From: Gammaproteobacteria bacterium
GTDB lineage: Bacteria > Pseudomonadota > Gammaproteobacteria > Pseudomonadales > Pseudohongiellaceae
Direction: 5' to 3'
DNA length: 64,000 nucleotides
Assembly: GCA_028818225.1 (NCBI GenBank)
Contig: JAPPOG010000045.1
Coordinates: 62,001 to 126,000 of the forward strand
Shown: positions 20,533-29,833 of the stretch, one piece after another
Layout of the letters: each line of letters opens with the position of its first letter
Position numbering within the stretch: position 1 is the stretch's first letter
Translations under genes and position numbers: made by a program
The notes under the pieces: model-generated
Seen by the model: only the letters and a program-made list of their open reading frames with translations
Database searches by the model: none
Told to the model about the DNA's origin: nothing

Positions 20533-21999
20533 TTGGAAGACCCAGAAAGTACAGTACAACTCCCTCTTCCGTCCCCGTTCGGTGCTAAAGCCGAGGTAAT
20601 TGAGCTGCCTCTACCCGGGCAACCTGCCTCGGAATCCAAGCAGGATTCAACTCAGTTTCAAGCGAAAAAGCCAGACAATCTCTGGTATGCGGTTTATTTT
20701 CCACAGTTAGCGCAACTAACTGAATCGCAGCAACAGGAACATCTCAAGGAACTGGCTGCTGTGTTGGAAAGCATTAGTTCCACTGTGAGTTTTCATCCCC
20801 AGGCATTGATCTGTGAAATTCGCAGTAGCCTGAAATACTTTGGTGGCATCAATGCTATTCACAACAAAGTTAATGAACCACTGAAGGAAGCATTGAAACA
20901 ATTATCGCTGCCGGAATTTTTTCTTCATGCCGCCTGCCCAACGGTTACCGGCAGTTTGTTGTTAGCCCGATCAGGCCACAACGGTTTAGTCTACCGAAAG
21001 GACAACCTGCGTTCAGCACTGGGACAACTATCTACTGAAGTTTTACATTTAAGCAAAGAACAAAACCGTCGCCTGTACAATATGGGCATACGCCATTTGA
21101 GGGACATATGGCGCCTTCCTACCGATGGCTTGCGCAAACGATTCGGTAGCGAGTTCATGAACTTGCTTAAAAAAGCTTTAGGGGAAGCACCAGACCCTAC
21201 TCAAAATTATCTGCCGCCGCCCGCCTTTTCTACCAGTTATGATTTGCCTTACGAAGTAGAAAGCCTAGATCGTCTATTACCCATAGCCGATGAAATGCTA
21301 AGTCATCTTTGTGAATTTTTACGGCGCCGGGACTTAAGCATGAGTCATTTGGTATTTTATCTTAAACATGAAAAGCGTAATGGCACCGACATAAATATGA
21401 GCCTGCGCCAGGCAAGTCGTTGTAATAAGCATTTATTAATGCTGCTGGAAACCCATTTCACTAACCTGATGATTCCAGCACCAGTAATTGCTATGAAAAT
21501 GGAAGTTAAGAAGTTTGATGCTTTCATGAGTCATAGCGAATCATTGTTGGCAGAGGATAAACCGAATGGGCGGCAATACCATGACAACAATCTGTACCAG
21601 TTCATGGAGCAATTAAAAGCCAGACTAGGGGGACACTTCGTCAACAGCATCAATACCGTAGCAGAGCATTGTCCCGAATATGCTACCCGGCAAATCGCCT
21701 ATGATGAAATGGAAATAACGAGTAGGGCAGGGGATAAGCAGAAATCGATCCCTTTAACACCTCGCCCCTTCCTGCTGTTACAGGAACCACAGCAACTCAT
21801 TCTCAAAAACGGCAAGCTCTATCACAGCAAGCCTATTACTATTATTAGCGGACCGGAACGGATCGAATCCTACTGGTGGTCTGGCTCCGATGTGCGCAGG
21901 GATTATTATGTAGCCCTGGAACAGAATGGCAGTCGTCTCTGGATATACCGCGAACGCAGCGGCGAAAAGAATTGGTATCTGCACGGTTATTTCGCTTAA
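20533..21999 (+). CDS. imuB: DNA polymerase Y-family-like protein ImuB
   Basis: 488 aa; LWYAVYFPQLAQL..., HLRDIWRLPTDGLRKRFG, C-terminal SYWWSGSDVRRDYYVALEQNGSRLWIYRERSGEKNWYLHGYFA typical of ImuB. Confidence 0.9.
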   Translation: MEDPESTVQLPLPSPFGAKAEVIELPLPGQPASESKQDSTQFQAKKPDNLWYAVYFPQLAQLTESQQQEHLKELAAVLESISSTVSFHPQALICEIRSSLKYFGGINAIHNKVNEPLKEALKQLSLPEFFLHAACPTVTGSLLLARSGHNGLVYRKDNLRSALGQLSTEVLHLSKEQNRRLYNMGIRHLRDIWRLPTDGLRKRFGSEFMNLLKKALGEAPDPTQNYLPPPAFSTSYDLPYEVESLDRLLPIADEMLSHLCEFLRRRDLSMSHLVFYLKHEKRNGTDINMSLRQASRCNKHLLMLLETHFTNLMIPAPVIAMKMEVKKFDAFMSHSESLLAEDKPNGRQYHDNNLYQFMEQLKARLGGHFVNSINTVAEHCPEYATRQIAYDEMEITSRAGDKQKSIPLTPRPFLLLQEPQQLILKNGKLYHSKPITIISGPERIESYWWSGSDVRRDYYVALEQNGSRLWIYRERSGEKNWYLHGYFA

Positions 22000-22015
22000 A
22001 TCGATAACAATTTAT

Positions 22016-22144
22016 ATGAAAATCAAGAGCAGGAAGGCGCGCGGTGGCGAATTGCTAAGAGATAAAATGTCTATTAGTGCATTCGGTTTTGTCGCTCATG
22101 CCAAAGATACCGAAGGAATGTTTGGATTACATTCCCTGAGCTAA
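22016..22144 (+). pseudogene. C-terminal remnant of a VOC/glyoxalase-like protein
   Basis: Frame encodes MKIKSRKARGGELLRDKMSISAFGFVAHAKDTEGMFGLHSLS*, matching the usual GFVA..KDTEGN.FGLH C-terminal motif; no upstream part of the gene is present. Confidence 0.6.
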
Positions 22145-25100
22145 GTGAAATTTCTGGAGGATAGCTCCATCGACCCTAGCCAGTGACTGAGATCGACCAG
22201 TTCTCTGGCAATTAAATGAATCACTCCTTCACTTTTTTGTATATGCCCAACCACTCCCATTAGCATCGCCTGCCGTATGATGGGCCGAAAGCATTCTCCA
22301 AGTTTTGGCCAGACCACAACATTGACAAATCCACTCTCGTCTTCCAGAGTTAAAAATGTGACACCTGCTGCTGTCATAGGGCGTTGCCGACAGGTTACCA
22401 GGCCAGTGACTTTTGCCTGGGCTTCATTATCGATGTTAGACAATTCGCTGGCTGGCAAAACCTGATACATATTCAAATGTTCACGGAAGAGGGCGAGGGG
22501 ATGGCGACGTAGGGTAAACCCCGTGGAGCCATAGTCGCCGACAATATTCTGACCTTCACTGGCAACCGGCAGTAATACATCGATACCGAAGTCAGCGTCG
22601 GCGAACCCGGTATCAAAGGGGTCAGAGTAATTTGATCCAGTGTTTTTTTCATCACCATGGTGCCTGCCGATCAAATTACCCTGACCCCACTTCTTTTCTC
22701 CTTGTGTTCCCGATGCCTGCCAGAAAGCGCGATGACGATCCCCGCTTAATCCCCGCAGGGCATCGGCAGCAGCTAGTGACTCCAGATCTTTCTTATTAAT
22801 ACCGCTGCGAAACACCAGTTCCTGAATAGTTGCAAACTTTCCCGCCTGCCGCGCTTCGGTAATTGCTTGCGCACCAATATCAGACAACCCCTTGACTAAT
22901 CTGAATCCTATTCTTAATACGGGCTCCATGGTTTCCTCGCATGGGGACTCTAATCTTTCAAAATTTTGATCAAACTCCAGGGCACAGTCATAGAAACTTT
23001 TATTAATATCAACCGGTAATATGGACACACCATGATGCCGTGCATCGTTAATCAACTGAGCCGGCGGATAAAAACCCATGGGTTGACTATTTAAAAGCGA
23101 ACAACAGAACGCGGCAGGGTGATAGCGCTTGAGCCAGGAAGATACATAGGCAATCAAGGCAAAGCTGGCGGAATGGGATTCGGGGAAACCGTAATCGCCA
23201 AAGCCTTTTATTTGCTTAAACAATTTCTCAGCGAATTCGAGTTCGTATCCCCGCTCCAGCATACCTTTAACCAACTTCTCCCTGTAAGGTTCCAAGCCGC
23301 CTTTGCGTTTCCAGGCTGCCATAGCTCGCCTGAGTTGATCGGCTTCCCCACCGGAAAAACCGGCAGCCACCATGGCCAGTTGCATCACCTGCTCCTGAAA
23401 AATGGGTACGCCCAAAGTTCGATCCAGCGCATCTCTCACCGCCTCGCTGGGATAAGATACTGGCTCTTTACCATTACGCCGATTCAGATAGGGGTGCACC
23501 ATGTCACCTTGAATAGGTCCGGGCCTCACTATTGCGATCTGAATTACCAGGTCGTAGTAACTGCGTGGTCGTAAGCGCGGCAACATGCTCATTTGTGCAC
23601 GGGACTCAATCTGGAACACACCCACGGTGTCCGCCTCAGCCATCATGTCGTAAACCCCGGGATCTTCCGGCGGAATGTTTTGAATGATTAATGGCTCACG
23701 ACTGTAATCGCTAATTATATCCAGGCATTTTCGAACAGCAGTCAGCATGCCAAGAGCAAGCACATCGATCTTTAATAAGCCGAGGGATTCAAGATCATCT
23801 TTTTCCCATTGAATAACAGTGCGGTCTTCCATGGTGGCGTTCTCGATGGGAACAAGATGAGAAAGCAAACCCTGGCTGATGACGAAACCACCCACGTGCT
23901 GCGAAAGATGGCGGGGAAAACCTATGATGGACTGGGCGAGAAATATCAGTTGTTGGATTTTCGGATCGGAGTAATCGATCTCAGCATCCGCCAGCTGTTC
24001 TTTCAGATTCGATCCCCACCAGTAAATTGATTTTGCCAGATGGTCTAATAGTTTTTCGGTGAGTCCAAGGGCCTTTCCTACATCGCGAATAGCGCTACGG
24101 GAACGATAGGTAATAACAGTGGCTGCGATGGCAGCGCGATCACGTCCATATTTCTTATAGATATATTGGATAACTTCTTCCCGCCGCACATTTTCGAAAT
24201 CCACATCGATATCCGGTGGTTCATTACGTTCCCTGGAAATAAACCGTTCGAACAAAACTTCCACTCGAGCAGGATCCACTTCCGTAATGCCCAGGCAATA
24301 ACACACGGCAGAGTTCGCAGCTGAACCTCGGCCCTGGCAAAGAATGTGTTGGCTGCGGGCAAAGGCAACAATGTCATGAACAGTTAAAAAATAATGTTCG
24401 TAGTTAAGTTCTTTAATCAGCGCCAATTCGTGTTCGATAATGTTGCGAACTTTGGCTGTTGCTCCTGCAGGCCAGCGCTGACGAATACCCGCTTCAGTTA
24501 ACTCTCTTAACCAACCGTGAGGGGTGTAATCCGGAGGAACTAATTCCTGTGGATATTCATAACGCAGTTCGTCCAATTCGAAGTGACAACGATTGGCGAT
24601 CTCTATGGTGGCCGCCATGAGCTCGGCAGGAAACAATTTATTTATCTGTTCACGAGTGCGTAGATGGCGCTGGCCATTACTCTCAGCATCCAGACCTAAT
24701 TCTTCGATAGGTCTGGTTAAACGAATGGCGGTAACTGTATCTTGCAGGATGCGTCGACCAGCATCATGCATATAAACTCCGCCGGCAGCACAAAGCGGAA
24801 CATCGAATTGTGCTCCCAGCTCTTGTAGGTGTTTTAGCCTCTGGCGATCATCGCCACGCAGTAATAACTCGACCGCAATCCAGAGCTTGTTTGGAAATTG
24901 CCGCTTCAGCCAGACCGCCTGACAGGCAATTTGTTCAGGTTCCTGTGACAAATCGGGAAGCCATAAGGCCAGACAATCTTGCGGTAAGCTTTCTTCCAGC
25001 ATTTGGCGGTTTATGAAATAACTTCCTTTATCCGCCTCTCGTCTGGCACAGCTAATTAAATGACTCAGGTGACCATAACCCTTGCGATTACAAGCCAGCA

Positions 25101-25377
25101 AAACCAGGTGACAGCCTTTATCCATGACAAACTCGCTGCCGATGATGAGCTTGATATTCCGTTCCCTGGCAGCCACATGGGCTCGCACCACACCGCTAAA
25201 CGAACACTCATCGGTTATGGCCAGCGCTTCATAACCAAGCTCATCAGCACGCTCCACCAGCTCCTCCGGGAAGGAAGCACCCCGCAAAAAACTGAAATTG
25301 GAAATGCAGTGCAATTCTGCATAAGCAGGCAGAGCCAGGGGCTCGAGCTCCGTTTTTGCGAGGGGCTTTGGGGCCAT
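22141..25377 (-). CDS. dnaE2: Error-prone DNA polymerase DnaE2
   Basis: 1078 aa; PHP N-terminus YAELHCISNFSFLRGASFPEELVERADELGYEALAITDE, RGSAANSAVCYCLGITEVDP, IDVDFENVRREEVIQYIYKKYGRDRAA. Confidence 0.94.
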   Translation of the reverse strand: MAPKPLAKTELEPLALPAYAELHCISNFSFLRGASFPEELVERADELGYEALAITDECSFSGVVRAHVAARERNIKLIIGSEFVMDKGCHLVLLACNRKGYGHLSHLISCARREADKGSYFINRQMLEESLPQDCLALWLPDLSQEPEQIACQAVWLKRQFPNKLWIAVELLLRGDDRQRLKHLQELGAQFDVPLCAAGGVYMHDAGRRILQDTVTAIRLTRPIEELGLDAESNGQRHLRTREQINKLFPAELMAATIEIANRCHFELDELRYEYPQELVPPDYTPHGWLRELTEAGIRQRWPAGATAKVRNIIEHELALIKELNYEHYFLTVHDIVAFARSQHILCQGRGSAANSAVCYCLGITEVDPARVEVLFERFISRERNEPPDIDVDFENVRREEVIQYIYKKYGRDRAAIAATVITYRSRSAIRDVGKALGLTEKLLDHLAKSIYWWGSNLKEQLADAEIDYSDPKIQQLIFLAQSIIGFPRHLSQHVGGFVISQGLLSHLVPIENATMEDRTVIQWEKDDLESLGLLKIDVLALGMLTAVRKCLDIISDYSREPLIIQNIPPEDPGVYDMMAEADTVGVFQIESRAQMSMLPRLRPRSYYDLVIQIAIVRPGPIQGDMVHPYLNRRNGKEPVSYPSEAVRDALDRTLGVPIFQEQVMQLAMVAAGFSGGEADQLRRAMAAWKRKGGLEPYREKLVKGMLERGYELEFAEKLFKQIKGFGDYGFPESHSASFALIAYVSSWLKRYHPAAFCCSLLNSQPMGFYPPAQLINDARHHGVSILPVDINKSFYDCALEFDQNFERLESPCEETMEPVLRIGFRLVKGLSDIGAQAITEARQAGKFATIQELVFRSGINKKDLESLAAADALRGLSGDRHRAFWQASGTQGEKKWGQGNLIGRHHGDEKNTGSNYSDPFDTGFADADFGIDVLLPVASEGQNIVGDYGSTGFTLRRHPLALFREHLNMYQVLPASELSNIDNEAQAKVTGLVTCRQRPMTAAGVTFLTLEDESGFVNVVVWPKLGECFRPIIRQAMLMGVVGHIQKSEGVIHLIARELVDLSHWLGSMELSSRNFT
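22618..22688. repeat. Palindromic REP/MITE-like element within the dnaE2 coding frame
   Basis: ggggtcagagtaatttgatc ... gatcaaattaccctgacccc: 20-bp arms with 19/20 complementarity, 71 bp total, inside dnaE2 without disrupting the frame. Confidence 0.75.
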
Positions 25378-25394
25378 AATAAAGGTCTAATGTA

Positions 25395-25410
25395 CTGTAT
25401 TTTTATACAG
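25395..25410. promoter_or_regulatory. LexA (SOS) box upstream of dnaE2
   Basis: CTGTATTTTTATACAG, the reverse complement of the imuA box, just upstream of the dnaE2 start. Confidence 0.85.
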
Positions 25411-25511
25411 TATTTTTATGCGAATAAATTGTCAACAAGAAGTTGAATAAACAGTAGCTAGATAAGTTCCCTTTCGGGTACTTTGGCATAACGAGATAGC
25501 AAGGCGAGATC

Positions 25512-27200
25512 ATGAAAAAAAGACCAAGGATTCTAATGCTGGCACTACTGGCTCTAGCACTAAGTGCCTGTACAGCAACATCTATTCATTATGACCTGTT
25601 AATCGAAGACGGCACGATTTACGACGGCAATGGTGGCGAAGCCTACGTAGCAGATATCGGCGTCATCGATGAGCGCATCGTTGCCATAGGGCAATTGCAA
25701 GCGTCAGCTGATGAAGTGATTAACGCCCAAGGCTTGGCAGTGGCACCGGGCTTTATCAATATGCTGAGCTGGGCTACCGATTCATTGATTATCGATGGTC
25801 GCAGCCAGGGGGATATTCGCCAGGGTGTAACCCTGGAGGTATTTGGCGAAGGTCGCTCGGAAGGTCCCCTCAACGAGGCCATGCGCGCACAGGCAATAGC
25901 CGGACAGGGAGACGTAAAATGGCCAGTCGAATGGACCACCCTCGATGAATACCTGGAATTTCTGGCAGAGCGAGGAGTCTCTCCCAATATTGCTTCATTC
26001 ATCGGCGCCACTTCAGTAAGAGTGCATGAAATCGGTTATGAAGACAGACCACCTACAGCGGAAGAATTAGAACGCATGAAAGGGTTAGTAAGGGTGGCCA
26101 TGGAAGATGGTGCTTTGGGGCTGGGTTCCTCGTTAATTTATGCCCCGGCATTTTATGCAGATACCGAAGAACTAATTGAGCTGGCGAAAGTTGTTGGTGA
26201 ATACGATGGCATGTATATCTCTCATATGCGCAGCGAAGGTAATCGCTTGTTGGAATCAGTCGATGAACTAATTCAAATTGCCAGAGAGGCAAATATCGGT
26301 GCTGAAATTTATCACCTGAAAATGGCCGGGCAGCAGAACTGGGATAAGTTTGACGATGTTGTTGATCGTGTTGAAGCAGCGCGAGCAGAGGGGTTACATA
26401 TCACCGCGGATATCTACACTTACACTGCTGGCTCAACGGGTCTGGATGCAGGCATGCCACCGTGGGTACAGGAAGGAGGTTACGAGGCCTGGCGATCGCG
26501 GCTACAGGATTCAGCTATTCGCGAGCAGGTCAAACAAGAGATGACAACACCGACCGATGAGTGGGAAAACCTCTTATTGTCAGCTGGTCCTGAAGGCACA
26601 TTATTAGTGGGCTTTCGCAATCCTGAATTACGTCCTTACCTTGGAAAAACCCTGGCTGAAGTCGCCGAGGAGAGAGGAAGGAGCTATGCCGACACAGCCA
26701 TCGATCTGGTTATCGCCGATGGGAGTAGAGTTCAGGTAGTTTACTTCTTGATGTCCGAAGAGAATGTGGCAAATGGGGTTGCGCTTCCCTGGGTTAGTTT
26801 TGGTTCCGATGCGGCTTCCATGGCGACTGAAGGTAGCTTTCTGCAACAAAGCACTCATCCCCGGGCCTATGGGAATTTTGCCCGCGTGCTTGGCAAGTAT
26901 GTGCGGGACGATCGAGTCCTTACACTTCCGGATGCTATCCGCAAACTTTCCAAGTTACCTGCAACGAATCTAAAGATCAGAGACCGTGGCGAACTCACCG
27001 AAAGTTTTTATGCTGATATTGTGATATTTGACCCCTCTGAGATAGAAGATCATGCGACGTTCGAACAACCACATCAATATGCCACTGGCATGCATCATGT
27101 AATTGTAAATGGCGAAGTGGTATTAAGGGATGGCGAACATACCGGCGCCTTGCCAGGAAAAGTTGTACGTGGCCCCGGCTGGCTTGGTTGGCAGAATTAA
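25512..27200 (+). CDS. D-aminoacylase / N-acyl-D-amino-acid deacylase-like lipoprotein (amidohydrolase superfamily)
   Basis: Lipobox LALSACTA; DLLIEDGTIYDGNGGEAYVADIGVIDERI; APGFINMLSWATDSLI; C-terminus ADIVIFDPSEIEDHATFEQPHQYATGMHHVIVNGEVVL. Confidence 0.82.
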   Translation: MKKRPRILMLALLALALSACTATSIHYDLLIEDGTIYDGNGGEAYVADIGVIDERIVAIGQLQASADEVINAQGLAVAPGFINMLSWATDSLIIDGRSQGDIRQGVTLEVFGEGRSEGPLNEAMRAQAIAGQGDVKWPVEWTTLDEYLEFLAERGVSPNIASFIGATSVRVHEIGYEDRPPTAEELERMKGLVRVAMEDGALGLGSSLIYAPAFYADTEELIELAKVVGEYDGMYISHMRSEGNRLLESVDELIQIAREANIGAEIYHLKMAGQQNWDKFDDVVDRVEAARAEGLHITADIYTYTAGSTGLDAGMPPWVQEGGYEAWRSRLQDSAIREQVKQEMTTPTDEWENLLLSAGPEGTLLVGFRNPELRPYLGKTLAEVAEERGRSYADTAIDLVIADGSRVQVVYFLMSEENVANGVALPWVSFGSDAASMATEGSFLQQSTHPRAYGNFARVLGKYVRDDRVLTLPDAIRKLSKLPATNLKIRDRGELTESFYADIVIFDPSEIEDHATFEQPHQYATGMHHVIVNGEVVLRDGEHTGALPGKVVRGPGWLGWQN

Positions 27201-27210
27201 AAATTGAATC

Positions 27211-27239
27211 AAAAAAACCGGAGCATCGCTCCGGTTTTT
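27211..27239. terminator. Bidirectional terminator between convergent genes
   Basis: aaaaaaACCGGAGcatcgCTCCGGTttttta. Confidence 0.8.
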
Positions 27240-27251
27240 AGTGAGTATCGA

Positions 27252-28253
27252 CTAATTACCGGATTCTTCGGCAAGCCTTTCTTCTACTCTTGCACCCCGA
27301 AGAATATTCACCATCCCATAGTTACCTTCATGGCAGGCGTATTCATAAAGCTGCCCGGCAACTTTAGTCATCGGAATAATCGCGGTAACCCGATCGGTAA
27401 ACGTAGAGGGATCATCGATGGTCCATTGGTAATTCACTGTGAATGGATCGATACGGGTGAAGCGCTCAGTTAACTTTTTATTCTCGGCAGTACCCATACC
27501 CGGGTAGCTCTGGGTGAATCCAGTGAAATTGGTAGTTTCTACCACGAGGGTATCGCCATCCCAATAGCCTCGAGAATCACCCGACCACTGCCTGATTCCG
27601 TCATCCAGCTGTGGCCGATCAACAATAGGCACAATGCGTGCGTCATGAATCATTTCCATCAGGATCACGGCATGGTCTTTATTCTGCACGATCTGTAAAT
27701 TGTTGTTGTACAAGCTGGGCTGAAATGGGGGATCCGCATTGAATCCAACAATGCAACGCTCAGACAGACCCCGATCTTCCGGCCCATCTTTACTAATGCC
27801 ACCCACGACAAAGCGAACTGGTCGATCCCCAGACACGTCTGGGCCAAGACCGCCGGCGATGGGTCTGATGCCCTCCACCAGGTCCGGAAATTGGCCATTG
27901 GTGGGATAGACGATATGGGAAGTTCTGATTTGATCGGTAATACCGGCGCTCTCTACCCAGAAGTCGTTATAGCCTCCAGGATTAGATTCACTCTCGATGC
28001 CAGGTACCGCCTGATCCGATGCAGCATCAGCGGCAGCGAGTCGAGCACGAAGTTGTTCTACTTCGTCGTCGGTCATGAACTCCCTGTCCCCAAAACGTGC
28101 CGGCCGTTGCATTGGCACATTGGAAGAAAAATTCCACACCCCCTGTAAGTCAGGATGACCCCATTCAGTTCTGGGTGCGATGTAGTTATCTTGGGCAAGC
28201 AACGGCCCACCAAGGAGTGCGCCGCATAGTGCCAAGAGAAGATTATTCTTCAT
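27252..28253 (-). CDS. Hypothetical exported protein (EWGHPDLQGVW family)
   Basis: Signal peptide; RTEWGHPDLQGVWNFSS...; paralogous to 57122..58132. Confidence 0.7.
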   Translation of the reverse strand: MKNNLLLALCGALLGGPLLAQDNYIAPRTEWGHPDLQGVWNFSSNVPMQRPARFGDREFMTDDEVEQLRARLAAADAASDQAVPGIESESNPGGYNDFWVESAGITDQIRTSHIVYPTNGQFPDLVEGIRPIAGGLGPDVSGDRPVRFVVGGISKDGPEDRGLSERCIVGFNADPPFQPSLYNNNLQIVQNKDHAVILMEMIHDARIVPIVDRPQLDDGIRQWSGDSRGYWDGDTLVVETTNFTGFTQSYPGMGTAENKKLTERFTRIDPFTVNYQWTIDDPSTFTDRVTAIIPMTKVAGQLYEYACHEGNYGMVNILRGARVEERLAEESGN

Positions 28254-28353
28254 TGCAGATCCCCCGCGTTCACTAGGATTTTCCTGAGATCACGGTAGTG
28301 CCTTTTGGCCGAGGAATCAACTGTAGGGCAATCGTCACTTTCCTTTGCATACT

Positions 28354-28380
28354 AAAAAGGGCTCCTCATGGAGCCCTTTT
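28354..28380 (-). terminator. Rho-independent terminator after the TorF-like porin gene
   Basis: aaaaAGGGCTCctcatgGAGCCCTttt. Confidence 0.75.
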
Positions 28381-28416
28381 CAGGCTTACAGTTTTAGCTA
28401 ACAGGGCGATATTCGC

Positions 28417-29067
28417 TTAGAAAGATTTACCGATAGTAAATATAACTGCCTCACTTTCATCTGGTCGGCCAGCAGAATCCAGTTGGTCTGATAGCTCATC
28501 ACTGCTGAATATTGCAGCGACACCGATATCGATTTCAGAGATGGTAGTGCCCCAACCGATCTCTATGTAGTCGCCATCGAATTCATCACCAAAAGTTCCA
28601 AAGGTTCCGTATATACCGTTCTCCGCAGTGTAGGTCAGTTCCAGAAAATCATAATCCTGTTCCGCACCAAAGCCGCCCCATTCCCCAACTGAATAGCCAA
28701 GGCTAAGCGGCCCGTAACCTAGGCTGAAGTTAACTTCTTCATAGGTGTCGTCGAATTCTCCAGTGTAGTAGTAACCAGTGAAGCCAACGCCTACTGTGAA
28801 GCCGCCGTCGAACTCATAGTTGTAGCCGAAATAACCATCGACCTCTAATCCATCACCAACATCGGCAGCCCAGCTACCAATGTAGAAGCCACTCTCATCT
28901 TCCCAATCAACTCCAACAGATCCAGAGGATTCTTTTTGCAGGATTCCGCGGAAGTAGTATTCGGACGCCCAGCCGATGTTATAGGACAACTCCGCATACG
29001 CTGAGTTGGCAAGCAATCCACTCGATGCCAGGATCAAGCCAGCAAACAGGTGAGTTAATTTCTTCAT
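28417..29067 (-). CDS. TorF-family putative porin
   Basis: Signal peptide; LSYNIGWASEYYFRGILQKESSGSVGVDWEDESGFYIGSWAADVGDGLEVDGYFGYNYEF; C-terminal Phe. Confidence 0.82.
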   Translation of the reverse strand: MKKLTHLFAGLILASSGLLANSAYAELSYNIGWASEYYFRGILQKESSGSVGVDWEDESGFYIGSWAADVGDGLEVDGYFGYNYEFDGGFTVGVGFTGYYYTGEFDDTYEEVNFSLGYGPLSLGYSVGEWGGFGAEQDYDFLELTYTAENGIYGTFGTFGDEFDGDYIEIGWGTTISEIDIGVAAIFSSDELSDQLDSAGRPDESEAVIFTIGKSF

Positions 29068-29143
29068 TTCTTCCTCCAGATAAATAAGCGATGCAACAAG
29101 CCAGGCTTGCTGACAAAAATCGTGTTAGTAACCTAAAGGATTT

Positions 29144-29159
29144 AGCAAAGAGCTTGCCA
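29144..29159 (-). promoter_or_regulatory. Candidate sigma-54 promoter for the TorF-like porin
   Basis: Minus strand TGGCAAGCTCTTTGCT: GG-N10-GC spacing, close to TGGCACG-N4-TTGCT; 77 bp upstream of the start codon. Confidence 0.6.
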
Positions 29160-29224
29160 AAATTCTGAACGCTGCGTATTTACTGGGTTTATGGGAATTA
29201 GCGCAAAAAACGCATGCATGATCC

Positions 29225-29266
29225 GCAACAAATTGGTGCAGGAATGAGGGCGCACCAAAGCACTGC
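29225..29266. promoter_or_regulatory. Candidate NtrC-type binding sites upstream of the sigma-54 promoter
   Basis: GCAACAAATTGGTGC (29225..29239) matches GCACCA-N3-TGGTGC at 11/12; weaker GCACCAAAGCACTGC at 29252..29266. Confidence 0.45.
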
Positions 29267-29375
29267 ACCAATAAGAGGCACGGCAGCTAACAAATCAAAA
29301 TAGAAGAGCGAAGAGCAGACTATTCAGCAACCCCAAGATACAGGACTAAGCGTGGAGCCAAGTCCTGAGCTGATA

Positions 29376-29687
29376 CTACAGTCGTAACTCTTCACTCGGT
29401 TCGTGCATTGCCTGCAATGAAGCCTCAGCATTTCGAGAGCTCAAATTCATTCTGTTGATCACCATACGATCATGCAGACGAGTGACAATGTTGCTGCCAC
29501 TTTTCGCAAACAGAAAAGGCAGGAAGGCATGGATCAAGCACATGACGGCACCGAGAAAAAGTGCGCAAGTAAAAGAAAGCGCATGCACCATATGCTGAAA
29601 GTAAGTTTCGTCGACACTTTTTAAATGCCTGCCGAAAGCCCCAGTTAAAGAAACTCGCGTCGACGACTTACTCACATTCCCCCTCAT
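29376..29687 (-). CDS. DUF6356-like small membrane protein
   Basis: 103 aa; FGRHLKSVDETYFQHMVHALSFTCALFLGAVMCLIHAFLPFLFAKSGS. Confidence 0.6.
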   Translation of the reverse strand: MRGNVSKSSTRVSLTGAFGRHLKSVDETYFQHMVHALSFTCALFLGAVMCLIHAFLPFLFAKSGSNIVTRLHDRMVINRMNLSSRNAEASLQAMHEPSEELRL

Positions 29688-29833
29688 CAGTGATTCAGTT
29701 TCCTTGAATCACGCTGCATCCAATGTGTGCCAGCATAGCAAACTTGCTTTAAATTTTTTTGCTAATATTCTAATAGAGTACGATAAATTGAGAATTTATT
29801 ATTAAAATTAAGCTATTTTTAGAATTTTTTACT

